Below are positions 36,766 through 46,533 of a DNA stretch of 64,000 bases, piece by piece; positions within the stretch are counted from its first letter, which is position 1, and the number at the start of each line of letters is the position of its first letter. Source of the DNA: Promethearchaeota archaeon (GTDB taxonomy: Archaea; Asgardarchaeota; Lokiarchaeia; Sigynarchaeales; SOKP01); the NCBI GenBank assembly GCA_016839845.1, contig JAEOTL010000062.1, positions 15,893 through 79,892 on the forward strand, given 5' to 3'. A program made the position numbers and the translations under genes. The notes beneath the pieces are model-generated. The model was given only the letters and a program-made list of their open reading frames with translations, had not been told where the DNA came from and did not search any database.

Positions 36766-37139
36766 TGATTTGGATTCCTAATCTTGATTACGTTGAGGAA
36801 TTATTTAAGGATCAAATCAAGGTAGGTTTATTAATGAATCGGGAAGGGCTTATGTCTACACTTGATAAAGTACAATGGGGTATTCCTTTTAAAGATGCCC
36901 CATCTATATGGGATCAAGTCACTATTTTATATAAGGAAATTGTAGATAACCATTACTTTTCAGATGGCAATAAGAGGATCGCTTCCTTAATAGCATATAT
37001 TTTTCTATATAAAAATGGGTATAAATTTTCTCCTCCTAAAGGAGATGTATATGAAGTTACTTTAGACGTAGCACAAGGATTAAAATCTTTTGATGATATT
37101 AAAGATTGGTTTAAAAGATACTCAAATAAAGAATATTAA
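36765..37139 (+). CDS. Doc/Fic-family toxin
   Basis: A 124-aa Fic-fold protein of the Doc (death-on-curing) type. The motif HYFSDGNKR (about residues 63-71) is the Doc form of the Fic motif, with K in place of the second G of classic Fic enzymes; Doc proteins phosphorylate elongation factor Tu/EF1A and stop translation. The length equals that of phage P1 Doc. The GTG start overlaps the upstream antitoxin stop codon. Confidence 0.8.
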   Translation: MIWIPNLDYVEELFKDQIKVGLLMNREGLMSTLDKVQWGIPFKDAPSIWDQVTILYKEIVDNHYFSDGNKRIASLIAYIFLYKNGYKFSPPKGDVYEVTLDVAQGLKSFDDIKDWFKRYSNKEY

Positions 37140-37160
37140 TTAATCCACCTGGGATAATAA

Positions 37161-39032
37161 TTAATCAGTCTTAATATTTCCAGGATTTTTACTCAAAAAT
37201 ATCTCTGTTATAAATCCTTCAAGAAAAGGAAAGTCTTTTAATTCGATAACCTGACTTGTCTCAGCATATTTATCAAGCGTCTGCATTATTGAAGGAATAT
37301 TTTGAAGACGCTCAATAAAGTGCTCAACCTTTTTTTTAGCGAAGTATGTTTGTCCTTTGTATAGATAACAGATTGAGAACTTGGAAAATGTTTCCATGAG
37401 CACCGTATACTGACCGAACTTAGCACGATCGAGCCCTTCAGCAAAAAACTCATTGCTAAAAGACATAAAAGCCGTTAAAAAGCTTCCAAATTGTTCTTCG
37501 TCACTTTTCCACTCATCACTAAATGGAAACGACAACAGGAGAACACCACCTTCTATTAAAATTAGAAGTAGGACTGGCTCTTCATTAGTAACTTCTGGTA
37601 TATTTTCCTCTCGAGTTTCCATGAGATTGCTAATAGAACCGCCAAGCGAAGCTACACTCATTCGTCTTGAAACTGAGGCGTTTGATTCCTTAAGATTATC
37701 TAATACATCTAATTGACTCAACAAATAATCATGTTCTATTGAAATTGTTTGAGCTAGATTATGATACCCATTTTCATCAGCAATTTCTTGCGCTTGAGCG
37801 AGTAACCTTCGAGCATCACCCATATTCATTTGAAATAATGCAAGGCGTGCTTGTAACAGTTTTAATTTTGCTATAAGCGAGTAATCTTTTTCAGCTTGTT
37901 TTAGAAGTTGTGATATATAAGGGTTTATTTCATCTATAATAGTAACATCTTTGGTGAGTTTCAGTTCTTTTATATACAAATCACATATTTCAATTAAAGC
38001 ATTTATCACTATCCATGAAAACTCTTTTTCTGTTTCAATAATTTTCTTCAATATTTTTTCAGCTTCAGCTCTATCACGTGGTCTTGTACTTGATTTTAAT
38101 ACTCGAGCTCTGAGTAATTTATACATAGAAATATTCTGTATCATGGGTTTTTCATCATTAATTTGTTTAAATAATTGTAAATAATGTTGAGCCCCTTCAT
38201 GATCTCCTTTCGCTATCAATACTTTTATTAAACCTTGTAATGTCGCTCCTGAGAGTGGTGCAAATTTTACTAAGAAGTTAAGATCTTCAAGGATTGTTAA
38301 ACTTTTTTTAAACAAATTTAGAGATTTATCTAAATTACCCTTTAAGTAATATAAATATCCCATTTCCCAATATTCATTAGTATCCAATATCAATTCAAGA
38401 TTTGTATCCCCAATTTTGAGAGCGATACTTTTTTCATGGTATTCTAAAGAAAGCTTTAAATCACCCGTATGAGTATAAATATGACCTATTAAACTTAAAA
38501 TATATCTTCTGTATTTCTGGTCTTCTAGACTATCGATCTTAAATTGCTCCATTAACTCCAATGACTTTTCACAACATTCCAAGGCAAAATTATAATTTCC
38601 TCTGTTAAAATTCATAACTCCCTTCATATATAAGAAACGTGTTTCTTTAATTACGATTTTACTTGAGGTTCCTTTTGAAATAGAATTTAGCAGTAATTCT
38701 CCTCTTTCTATTAAATCGTAAGCTGGCCTGCTAAGAATTTGGCCTTGATTTAACATACACCATAATTTAAAATTTAAGGCATCGATTAAAAGAAAATCAT
38801 TTCCAAATTTTTCATATTCTTCGTAAGTTTCTTCAGCTAATTTTAAACCAATTTGAAGATTGCCTAATGCATAGTGTATATTACCCTTTAATATGACAAT
38901 TTTGAGTCTTTCTTCTGGAGAGAGATCTTCCTTTTTTTCAATTTCGATTGCTAGGCTTAAAGCTTCTTCTTCTTTCCCTTCATTTAAGAGTTTCCAACAC
39001 CGTTCTATATCATCTAATACGGAAACTGGCAT
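37161..39032 (-). CDS. TPR protein with C-terminal longin-like domain (1)
   Basis: About 623 aa. Residues ~1-430 contain TPR-like helical pairs (for example YALGNLQIGLKLAEETYEEY and YYLKGNLDKSLNLFKKSL), followed by the family linker HDYLLSQLDVLDNLKESNA and a C-terminal domain (VLLLILIEGGVLLLSFPF, FGSFLTAFMSFSNEFF, DRAKFGQYTVLME, YLYKGQTY). The ATG at 39032 is preferred over 39062 because GAGG lies eight bases before it and the paralogue starts at the same residue. It follows the next paralogue by 19 bases. TPRs bind proteins; the longin-like domain may contact a GTPase (inference). Confidence 0.75.
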   Translation of the reverse strand: MPVSVLDDIERCWKLLNEGKEEEALSLAIEIEKKEDLSPEERLKIVILKGNIHYALGNLQIGLKLAEETYEEYEKFGNDFLLIDALNFKLWCMLNQGQILSRPAYDLIERGELLLNSISKGTSSKIVIKETRFLYMKGVMNFNRGNYNFALECCEKSLELMEQFKIDSLEDQKYRRYILSLIGHIYTHTGDLKLSLEYHEKSIALKIGDTNLELILDTNEYWEMGYLYYLKGNLDKSLNLFKKSLTILEDLNFLVKFAPLSGATLQGLIKVLIAKGDHEGAQHYLQLFKQINDEKPMIQNISMYKLLRARVLKSSTRPRDRAEAEKILKKIIETEKEFSWIVINALIEICDLYIKELKLTKDVTIIDEINPYISQLLKQAEKDYSLIAKLKLLQARLALFQMNMGDARRLLAQAQEIADENGYHNLAQTISIEHDYLLSQLDVLDNLKESNASVSRRMSVASLGGSISNLMETREENIPEVTNEEPVLLLILIEGGVLLLSFPFSDEWKSDEEQFGSFLTAFMSFSNEFFAEGLDRAKFGQYTVLMETFSKFSICYLYKGQTYFAKKKVEHFIERLQNIPSIMQTLDKYAETSQVIELKDFPFLEGFITEIFLSKNPGNIKTD

Positions 39033-39051
39033 ACTTTTTTCCTCGAGTTTT

Positions 39052-40902
39052 TTATTTAACAAATATCTCTCTCAAAAGTGATTCTAAGGCAGGATTCTCA
39101 CTTAAGGTTATGGCTTGATGTGTTTGATGATAATTGGTAAAGACATCCCATAATGGAGTTGTATTCTGTAAACGATGAGCAAAGTTAATCAGTTTTTGCT
39201 TTGCGAGATATGATTGTCCCTTGAATAAGTAACATACCGTAAAATTCCCAATTGAATCCATTACTAGTGTAAATTCTCCAAATTTTGCTCGATCAAGCCC
39301 CTTAGAGAACACCTCCTCACTAAAAGTATTAAACGCAGTAAGAAAATTGCTGATAAATCCATCTTCAATATCCCAATCTTCAGCAAATTGATTAGAGAAA
39401 GCGGGAACTCCACCTTCTGCGATAATTAAAAGTAAAACAGGAACTTCATCGATTAATTCAGGAAGTTTAACTGGACGTGATTCTAGGATAATATCCATTA
39501 TTACTTTCATTGAAGCTAAGTCCAATCGTTCTGATAAGGGCGCATTTGCTTTCTTGAGTTTTTCCCACACATCTAACTGACCTATTAGATTATCGTGTTC
39601 TATTGAAATAATCTGTGCTAGATGGTGATATCTATTTTCATCGGCTATCTGCTGCGCTTGAGAAAGGAATCGCCTGGCATCACCCATATTCATTTGGATT
39701 AGAGCAATTCTAGCCTGCAATAAATTCGTTTTAGCTGAAATAGTGTAAGTCTTTTCTTTTTTGGCAACTTTTTGAAGTTTTATGATGAAAGGATTTATTT
39801 CGTCAATAATTGTTAAATCATTCGTTAACTTCAATTCTTTCAAATACAGGTCGCATATATCAATTAAAGCAGCATTAATCGACCAGGAAGGATTGTTCTC
39901 ATCTTTAATTATTTCCTTGTAGATGTTCTCAGCTTCAGTTCGTTCACGACTGCGTGTACTTGATTTTAATGCTTTTGCTTTAAGTAATTTGTAGGAAGAA
40001 ATAGCTCTTTTCCATGGTTTTTCATCGATTATTTGTTTAAAAAGATCTAAATAATAGTGAGTGCTTTCATAGTCACCTTTTGCAATCATTACCCGGATTA
40101 ACCCTTCTAATGTAGCACTGGCATCACCGACATATACAACTAATAAGTTAAGATCTTCTAAAATCACTAAGCTTTGCTTAAAATATTTTAAGGCGCTATC
40201 CAAATCACCTTTTGAATATAGAACATGCCCAATTCCATAAAAATTAATACTATCAAAAAATCTTTCATAATTAGTGTCTTTAAGCTTAAGAGCAAGACTC
40301 TTTTCATGGCACTGTAAAGCGAGATCTAGTTCACCTCTTGCGTTGTATATAAATCCCCTTATTGTTACAACCGATCTTCTATATTTTTGGTCTTCATACT
40401 TGTCAATATTAAATTTATCTATTAACTCTAAAGATTTCTTATTATATTCTAAAGCGATATTATAATTTCCTAAATTAAGATTAATTATACTTTTCAAATA
40501 CAGAAAGCGTGCTTCCTTGATAGCGATCTCTAGCGATGATTTGTTTGAAATGGATTTAAAAGCAGCTTCCCCACGTTTTATTAAATCAAGAGATGACTTA
40601 CTAAGCATTTTTCCTAAATAAAATAAAATCCACACTTTCAAATTTATAACATCTAATAAAAGAAAATCATTTCCCATTTTTTCATATTCATTATAAGCAT
40701 CTTCAGCTATATTAAAAGCTTTTTTGAACTGTCCTAAGGATTTATGTATATATCCCTTAAGCATTTTTATCCTATGCTTTTCCTCCAGAGAGAGATTTTC
40801 TTTTTTTTCGATTTCAATAACTAAGTCTAACGCTTCCTCTTCTCTCCCATCATTTAAGAGTTTCCAACACCGTTCTATATCATCTAATGTGGAAACTGAC
40901 AT
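39052..40902 (-). CDS. TPR protein with C-terminal longin-like domain (2)
   Basis: A 616-aa tandem paralogue; its N terminus STLDDIERCWKLLNDGREEEAL matches copy 1 almost residue by residue. TPR-like repeats fill residues ~10-420 (such as YSKGDLDSALKYFKQSL). The C-terminal domain differs: VLLLIIAEGGVPAFSNQF, GFISNFLTAFNTFSEEVF, DRAKFGEFTLVMDS, YLFKGQSY. It lies between copies 1 and 3 with short spacers (19 and 17 bases), so the three minus-strand genes probably form one operon. Confidence 0.75.
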   Translation of the reverse strand: MSVSTLDDIERCWKLLNDGREEEALDLVIEIEKKENLSLEEKHRIKMLKGYIHKSLGQFKKAFNIAEDAYNEYEKMGNDFLLLDVINLKVWILFYLGKMLSKSSLDLIKRGEAAFKSISNKSSLEIAIKEARFLYLKSIINLNLGNYNIALEYNKKSLELIDKFNIDKYEDQKYRRSVVTIRGFIYNARGELDLALQCHEKSLALKLKDTNYERFFDSINFYGIGHVLYSKGDLDSALKYFKQSLVILEDLNLLVVYVGDASATLEGLIRVMIAKGDYESTHYYLDLFKQIIDEKPWKRAISSYKLLKAKALKSSTRSRERTEAENIYKEIIKDENNPSWSINAALIDICDLYLKELKLTNDLTIIDEINPFIIKLQKVAKKEKTYTISAKTNLLQARIALIQMNMGDARRFLSQAQQIADENRYHHLAQIISIEHDNLIGQLDVWEKLKKANAPLSERLDLASMKVIMDIILESRPVKLPELIDEVPVLLLIIAEGGVPAFSNQFAEDWDIEDGFISNFLTAFNTFSEEVFSKGLDRAKFGEFTLVMDSIGNFTVCYLFKGQSYLAKQKLINFAHRLQNTTPLWDVFTNYHQTHQAITLSENPALESLLREIFVK

Positions 40903-40919
40903 TTTTCTCTAAGAGTTTT

Positions 40920-42992
40920 TTATTTTGGCTTATCGATAAATATTTCTGTTATAAGGGATTCAAGCTTAGGACTATCTTTCAACTCAAGAACTTGGCTTGC
41001 GTTATAAAAATTTTCTAGAGTTTGCCAAACTGGAGTAGCATTTTGAATTTCCTCAGTAAATTTCGATAATCTTTGCGTAGCAGGGTAGGTTTGCCCTTTA
41101 AATAAGTAACAAATCGAAAAGTGACCAATTGATTCCATTAATATTAAATCATCTCCAAATTTCGCACGATCTAGGCCTTTTGTGAAAAATTCACTACTAA
41201 ATGAAGTAAATGCGGATAAAAAACTACTGAAAAGCTCATCATCACGCTTCCATTCATCTGTAAATGGATATGAGAACAGTAATACACCCCCCTCTGCTAT
41301 TATCAGGAGTAGAGTGGGTTTTTCATTAATCAACTCAGGAGCTTCTATGGCACGTTTACCCTGCAATCGATCCAGTACACCCTCAATTGAGGCTAATTCA
41401 ATTCTTTCAGCCATAGGGGCATTTTTCTTTTTCAAATTTTCCCAATCGTTAATACGTTCAAGTAAAATATCATGCTCGCTTGAAATTTTATGTGCCATTA
41501 AGTTTAAACCGTGCATTTCAGCGATCCGCTGAGCTTGTGTCAGAAGTAACTTTGCATCATCAAGATCCATTTGAATTAATGCTAGTTTAGCCTTTAAAAG
41601 TTTTCCCTCAGCTATGTAAAGGGAAGAATTTTGATCTTCTGCTATCTTAAGTAATCGTGATACTAGAGGTTCTAATTCGTCCAGGATCTCCAATTCATTA
41701 TATTCATAAAGTTCTTTAAACATAAAATCGCAAAGAGCTACCAAAGATAATATATAAACTTGTGTGTGAGCAATATCATCGTCAATTATTTGTTTTAGGA
41801 TATCTTCCGCTTCAGCTCTATATCGTGCACGACTCTTTGTTTTTAAAAATAAAGCTTTTGCTAACAAATAGATTTGAGAAATTACCTTAGACGTGGTCCG
41901 ATCTGCTGTATTTTTTAATAATTCTAAAGATTCTTGAGCTTTTTCGAATGAATTATCATCCAAATTTATGAAGAACTGATCTAACAACGCAAATTGCTTC
42001 GCAATAAAAAAGTCTTCCTTTTCTAAAAATAAAACACAGCGTTTAATGTACTTAAGCGCTTCTAAACTATCACCTTTTATTCTATATGTTGTTGCAATCC
42101 GTGATAAAAGCGCCCCTAATGTATAAAACTCGTTTCTCTCTTCAGCAAGCATTATCCCTTTCTTGAAATAATCCAAAGATGTGTCTAACTCTCCTTTTTC
42201 CCTATATATGTCTGCTAATGTTAACAAAATAATACCCTTGGAACCCCCACCAATCTCTTTAATCATCAAACCTTTATGACAGAGTTCCAATGCCTGACTC
42301 AAATCGCCTTTGTAATAATAGATATGACTGAATAATGCTAGACATTGTGCTATACATGTCTGGGAATTTAATTCTTTAGCAATGGTTAAACCTTTCTCTG
42401 CGTAAATTAACGCTGCATTAGGATCCCCTTTGGTAACCAGATATAAATAACTAGTTATTAACAGGAAGAATAAGTTAACAAGCTTTAGCCCTAATTTTTC
42501 TCCTAAAGAAAAACCATCTAATGCTACTTCTAATCCTTTTTCAAAATCGGATCTTATATAATATGCCCATGCTTTGGGGAGTAAAATACCTATCTTCAAT
42601 CTAGAGAACTGAGTAGATGAAATAATATTAACTGAATTGAGCAATTCTTCAGCTTCTAAAACTAGATTGAGTGCATTCTCAACTTGCCCTGAATTACTAA
42701 AAGCAAAAGCCTTTAAACTAAGTGCTTCAATAGTTTCTGAAACCCTTTCTAATTTTTTACTCAATTCATATGCTGAATTCCCGATTTCTGCTACTTCTTT
42801 ATACCTTTCAAAAAAAATAAACAATTTTCCTTTTATAAGAAGTGCTGATAATTGATCTTGTAGGGTGATTTCGGAATTATTCTCGAATTTACTTACTTTA
42901 TTAAGAGCTTCCTCTAATTTCCCATCATTCATGAGATCTTCTGCGTTTATTAATTCTTGGGGTTTAGAATAAACCATTTTTTTGATATGCAA
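40920..42992 (-). CDS. TPR protein with C-terminal longin-like domain (3)
   Basis: A 690-aa protein, promoter-proximal in the minus-strand trio. It has more TPR-like units than copies 1 and 2, including YYKGDLSQALELCHKGL, YREKGELDTSLDYFKKGI and YRIKGDSLEALKYIKRCV. The C-terminal domain (TLLLIIAEGGVLLFSYPF, FSSFLSAFTSFSSEFF, DRAKFGDDLILMES, YLFKGQTY) is closest to that of the membrane-anchored form at 33.6 kb. The linker motif SSEHDILLERINDWENLKKKNAPMAER precedes it, as in all relatives. Confidence 0.75.
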   Translation of the reverse strand: MHIKKMVYSKPQELINAEDLMNDGKLEEALNKVSKFENNSEITLQDQLSALLIKGKLFIFFERYKEVAEIGNSAYELSKKLERVSETIEALSLKAFAFSNSGQVENALNLVLEAEELLNSVNIISSTQFSRLKIGILLPKAWAYYIRSDFEKGLEVALDGFSLGEKLGLKLVNLFFLLITSYLYLVTKGDPNAALIYAEKGLTIAKELNSQTCIAQCLALFSHIYYYKGDLSQALELCHKGLMIKEIGGGSKGIILLTLADIYREKGELDTSLDYFKKGIMLAEERNEFYTLGALLSRIATTYRIKGDSLEALKYIKRCVLFLEKEDFFIAKQFALLDQFFINLDDNSFEKAQESLELLKNTADRTTSKVISQIYLLAKALFLKTKSRARYRAEAEDILKQIIDDDIAHTQVYILSLVALCDFMFKELYEYNELEILDELEPLVSRLLKIAEDQNSSLYIAEGKLLKAKLALIQMDLDDAKLLLTQAQRIAEMHGLNLMAHKISSEHDILLERINDWENLKKKNAPMAERIELASIEGVLDRLQGKRAIEAPELINEKPTLLLIIAEGGVLLFSYPFTDEWKRDDELFSSFLSAFTSFSSEFFTKGLDRAKFGDDLILMESIGHFSICYLFKGQTYPATQRLSKFTEEIQNATPVWQTLENFYNASQVLELKDSPKLESLITEIFIDKPK

Positions 42993-43123
42993 TCTTTGGA
43001 TTAAAAAATATGAAGATGAGTTTCCTTAAAAGCCTTTTGAACCCCAAGTTGTTAGTGAATATCTACATAACTTTTATTAGGATATGCGGTCTATCTTTTA
43101 ATTATTACAATTTTTATAATATA

Positions 43124-43137
43124 GGGTGTGAAAAATT
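43124..43137 (+). promoter_or_regulatory. Non-canonical start region (GTG TGA AAA ATT)
   Basis: GGGTGTGA (43124-43131) works as a GGTG-type ribosome binding site, a GTG-TGA start-stop pair overlaps it, and the ATT at 43135 falls where paralogues have ATG. No ATG, GTG or TTG lies between the TGA and the conserved coding sequence before 43174. Confidence 0.5.
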
Positions 43138-44670
43138 AGCAAGGTTAAAAATGCCTATAAAGAAATAGAAGATGTGCTTGGATCAGATTTCGTATCTGAT
43201 AAAGATTTCATGAAGGCTGCGTATTCTCGGAATGTCGATCCAGCGTTTCCAGATCGATGGGCTGATATAATTGTGAAACCAGAGACTACAAAAGAAGTAT
43301 CGGAAATTGTTAAAATTGCCAATAAATATAAAATTAGAATGGTACCACGAGGTGGGGGGGCAGACTTAGTTGGAGGTTCTGTCACTGAAAGCGGAATTCT
43401 TATCGACCTTACACGGATGAATCAAATCCATGAAATAAATGTAGACGATTATTATTGTATTTTGGGATGTGGAATTACATGGGGTTCGATGCTCTCAGAA
43501 CTGCAGAAAAAAGGAATGACTACGGGTATTCTTGGACCTGGAAGTGGATACTCTGCTACCATTGGCGGAGGGCTTTCAAACGCTACTGTAGGTTTTAGTT
43601 CTACGAAATATGGACTTACACCAGATATTTGTTTGGGTGTTGAAGCCGTTTTACCAAATCCAGAAGGCACAATTATAAGAACTGGAGCAGCAGCAAATCA
43701 ATATGCAACTCCCTTCTGCCGTTATGGTGTTGCACCGGACTTCACTGGTCTTTTCATGGGAGATGTCGGAACCATGGGAATTAAATGTAAAGCTTTCCTT
43801 AGATTATTCCCTGATCCTCCTTATAAGCAACGACGATACTTTATGCTCTTAAAGGATGATTATAGTCAGGTGTTTAAACTGGCTCATAAAATGCGGATGG
43901 AAGTCGGAGATGGTTTAAATGATTTAATGGTATGGCCGTCCATATTATTCAACCTACTATCCGCTCAAGTTGTTAATAAACCCGAAAAAAGGCCAAAAAT
44001 AACCGGACCAGTATTTTCAGTGACATTAGAAGCAACAGATCAACGAATTATTGATATATATCTCGAAAAAACAAATGAAATTATGCTAAAAGACGATGTG
44101 ACTAGATCATTTGAATGGCAGGAGATTGATTTAGATATGGTTTTATCGAAAGATTGGAAATTCACATTAAAGGAAGAGTTTAATTTCTTCCAGAAATATA
44201 TCTCAACTGCACCTCCTAAAAGTTCTTGTACAACGTGCCATAAAGTTGCGATTTCCCGATTAAATGAAAGTGTTCAAAAAGGAGTACAATTCAATATAAG
44301 CAATGCAAAAGAATTTCCACCAAAGAATCCCCCATATCCCGTTTTTGCATCATTCCTTATGTTTCTGCCTAACGGAAACTGTGTGATTGTAGGGGGACTC
44401 GGTGGTGATAATACTGATGAACATCGTGAAACTACAATGAATATCTGGCATAAGAAAATACGACATCAAGTTCGTTATGGAGGTGCTCATTATTGGCTTG
44501 GAGAATCCATCAGTCAGTCAATCGTCGAAGCAGGCGCTTACACTCCTGAGTTTATGCAATTCTTTAAAGATATGAAAAAAACAGTTGACCCAAACTTTCT
44601 GTTAAGCCCAAATAAATTTCACATGTATTCTTATGACCATGATTATACAGAGCATCTCGTAGAAGATTAG
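43135..44670 (+). CDS. FAD-linked oxidase (GlcD/Dld-like), apparent AUU start
   Basis: A 511-aa family member with VPRGGGADLVGGS, GPGSGYSATIGGGLSNATVG and DPNFLLSPNKFH. A GTG at 43174 exists, but the conserved N terminus ISKVKNAYKEIEDVLG begins 13 codons earlier at ATT (43135-43137). Directly upstream in frame is GTG TGA (43126-43131), so no canonical start precedes it. This repeats the arrangement of the gene at 28205-29740, and both then have exactly 511 residues. It carries CTTCHK in the substrate domain. It separates the minus- and plus-strand TPR trios. Confidence 0.85.
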   Translation: MSKVKNAYKEIEDVLGSDFVSDKDFMKAAYSRNVDPAFPDRWADIIVKPETTKEVSEIVKIANKYKIRMVPRGGGADLVGGSVTESGILIDLTRMNQIHEINVDDYYCILGCGITWGSMLSELQKKGMTTGILGPGSGYSATIGGGLSNATVGFSSTKYGLTPDICLGVEAVLPNPEGTIIRTGAAANQYATPFCRYGVAPDFTGLFMGDVGTMGIKCKAFLRLFPDPPYKQRRYFMLLKDDYSQVFKLAHKMRMEVGDGLNDLMVWPSILFNLLSAQVVNKPEKRPKITGPVFSVTLEATDQRIIDIYLEKTNEIMLKDDVTRSFEWQEIDLDMVLSKDWKFTLKEEFNFFQKYISTAPPKSSCTTCHKVAISRLNESVQKGVQFNISNAKEFPPKNPPYPVFASFLMFLPNGNCVIVGGLGGDNTDEHRETTMNIWHKKIRHQVRYGGAHYWLGESISQSIVEAGAYTPEFMQFFKDMKKTVDPNFLLSPNKFHMYSYDHDYTEHLVED

Positions 44671-44742
44671 AAAGCTTAAACTTATTCCTATTCTATTTTA
44701 TAATTTTTAATTTTTAAAAAATCCAGAAATCTGACCATTGGT

Positions 44743-46518
44743 ATGAATAACTCCAATTCTGATGAAATATCAAGAGCAAAAGGACTTATTTTAGAGAATA
44801 AAGAAGAGGAAGCTCTTAAATTCATCCAAAAAGCTGTGGATAAAGCATGGGGTTATTTCTATGAAAGAAATTATAAAGAGGCATTAAGTTTAGCTTTAAA
44901 AGTTAAAGAATTACATGAAAAAATCGGATATAGATTAGGTATTGCAAACATTTTGCATTTACTTGGTCTTTTATACCTTTTCAATGGAGATTATGATAAA
45001 GGTTTGGAATGTGGGCTAAAAAGCTTAAGAATCAATGAAAAATTAGAGAATCAAGAAGAAATTGCTAAGAGTTTATACTTAACAGGTTTTGCATATAATT
45101 ATAAAGGTAAATTTAATCAAGCAATTGATTACCTGAAACGCTGTCTAGATATTGAAAAAATCCTACCTCAAACAAAGGTGGATGCTCTTTATAACTTAGG
45201 AGTGATTTACTTCTGGAAAGGAAATTTTGATCAATCGTTAAAGTATTGTGAAAAAAGTCTCAAAATTGCAGAGGAGATTGATCGTAAAAATTATATCGCA
45301 ATGAGTTTAAATACAATCGGAGGAATTTACCAACTTAAAGGTGAAATTAAAAAGGCAAAGGAATATCATATACGTTCGTTATCAATAGGTGAGAACCAAA
45401 GATTACCTCTTGTTATTGGATTAGCACTGCAGTCATTATTAATAATTGCGGTCCTAGGGGAAAGTAATCTTGAAGAAGCAATGAAACTTACAAATCGCAT
45501 AAGAGCTTTTTCTGAGGAATTTGAGAAAAGTAAATTTCTTAATCATAATTATCTACTTGGAAAGGCTATGATTGCGTTAAAACTCAAATCACGGATACAA
45601 GATCGTGCTGAAGCCGAACTTCTGCTTAAACGAATTCTTACTGATAAAATATCTCACCCCCCAACCCATATTTGGGCCATTATTTTTCTTTGTGAATTTC
45701 TTCTTGAAGAACTTAAAATTTCTGGCAATTTAACAGTTTTGGATGAATTAAATCCTTTAGTTAATAGATTACTAAACATAAGTGAAAAAACTCATTCATA
45801 CATATGGTTAGTGCAAGCAAAACTAATACAATCAAAATTAGCATTAATCCAAATGGATTTTAGAAAAGCAAAATTATTCCTGGCACAGGCTCAACAGATT
45901 GCAGAATCAAATGATCTTGTTGTATATGCTCAAATAATTTCAAATGATCACGATCATTTACTTGAGCAACAGGATATGTGGGAGCACCTTAAGAAAACAA
46001 AAGCTCCTATGGCAGATCGTATAGATCTAGCTTCTTTTGATGGGATAATAACACAAATGCAAGGTCTTCGTACCTTAGAACCTGAAGTTCTAGTGGATGA
46101 GCAGGCTATATTACTTTTAATAATAGCGGAGGGGGGAGTCCTATTATTCTCTTACCCTTTCTCTGAAGAATGGAAATTCGATGATGAGCTTTTCGGTGGC
46201 TTTTTAAACGCATTCAATTCTATTAGTGATGAAATTTTCTCTGAAGGGCTTGATCGTGTCAAGTTTGGTAAGCAGACAGTTCTCATGGAAAATGTAGGAA
46301 AATTTTCATTTTGCTATTTGTTTAAGGGACAGACCTATCCTGCAAAACAAAAATTTGATAAATTTATAGATAGGATTCATGAGTCATCATCAATATTTAA
46401 GACTCTCGAAAACTATTATAGAACAAGTCAAATTGCAGAATTAGAAGATATTCCTTCAATTGAACCTCTCATAGAGGAAATATTCTATAAAAGAAGTAAC
46501 AAAATTCAAAAAAAATAA
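44743..46518 (+). CDS. TPR protein with C-terminal longin-like domain (4)
   Basis: A 591-aa protein opening the plus-strand trio. TPR-like units include YLFNGDYDKGLECGLKSL, YNYKGKFNQAIDYLKRCL, YFWKGNFDQSLKYCEKSL and YQLKGEIKKAKEYHIRSL. The family linker (NDHDHLLEQQDMWEHLKK) is followed by the domain ILLLIIAEGGVLLFSYPF, FGGFLNAFNSISDEIF, DRVKFGKQTVLMEN, YLFKGQTY. It follows the FAD oxidase by 72 bases on the same strand. The spacer to the next paralogue is 15 bases. Confidence 0.75.
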   Translation: MNNSNSDEISRAKGLILENKEEEALKFIQKAVDKAWGYFYERNYKEALSLALKVKELHEKIGYRLGIANILHLLGLLYLFNGDYDKGLECGLKSLRINEKLENQEEIAKSLYLTGFAYNYKGKFNQAIDYLKRCLDIEKILPQTKVDALYNLGVIYFWKGNFDQSLKYCEKSLKIAEEIDRKNYIAMSLNTIGGIYQLKGEIKKAKEYHIRSLSIGENQRLPLVIGLALQSLLIIAVLGESNLEEAMKLTNRIRAFSEEFEKSKFLNHNYLLGKAMIALKLKSRIQDRAEAELLLKRILTDKISHPPTHIWAIIFLCEFLLEELKISGNLTVLDELNPLVNRLLNISEKTHSYIWLVQAKLIQSKLALIQMDFRKAKLFLAQAQQIAESNDLVVYAQIISNDHDHLLEQQDMWEHLKKTKAPMADRIDLASFDGIITQMQGLRTLEPEVLVDEQAILLLIIAEGGVLLFSYPFSEEWKFDDELFGGFLNAFNSISDEIFSEGLDRVKFGKQTVLMENVGKFSFCYLFKGQTYPAKQKFDKFIDRIHESSSIFKTLENYYRTSQIAELEDIPSIEPLIEEIFYKRSNKIQKK

Positions 46519-46533
46519 ATATTATATATCGCT

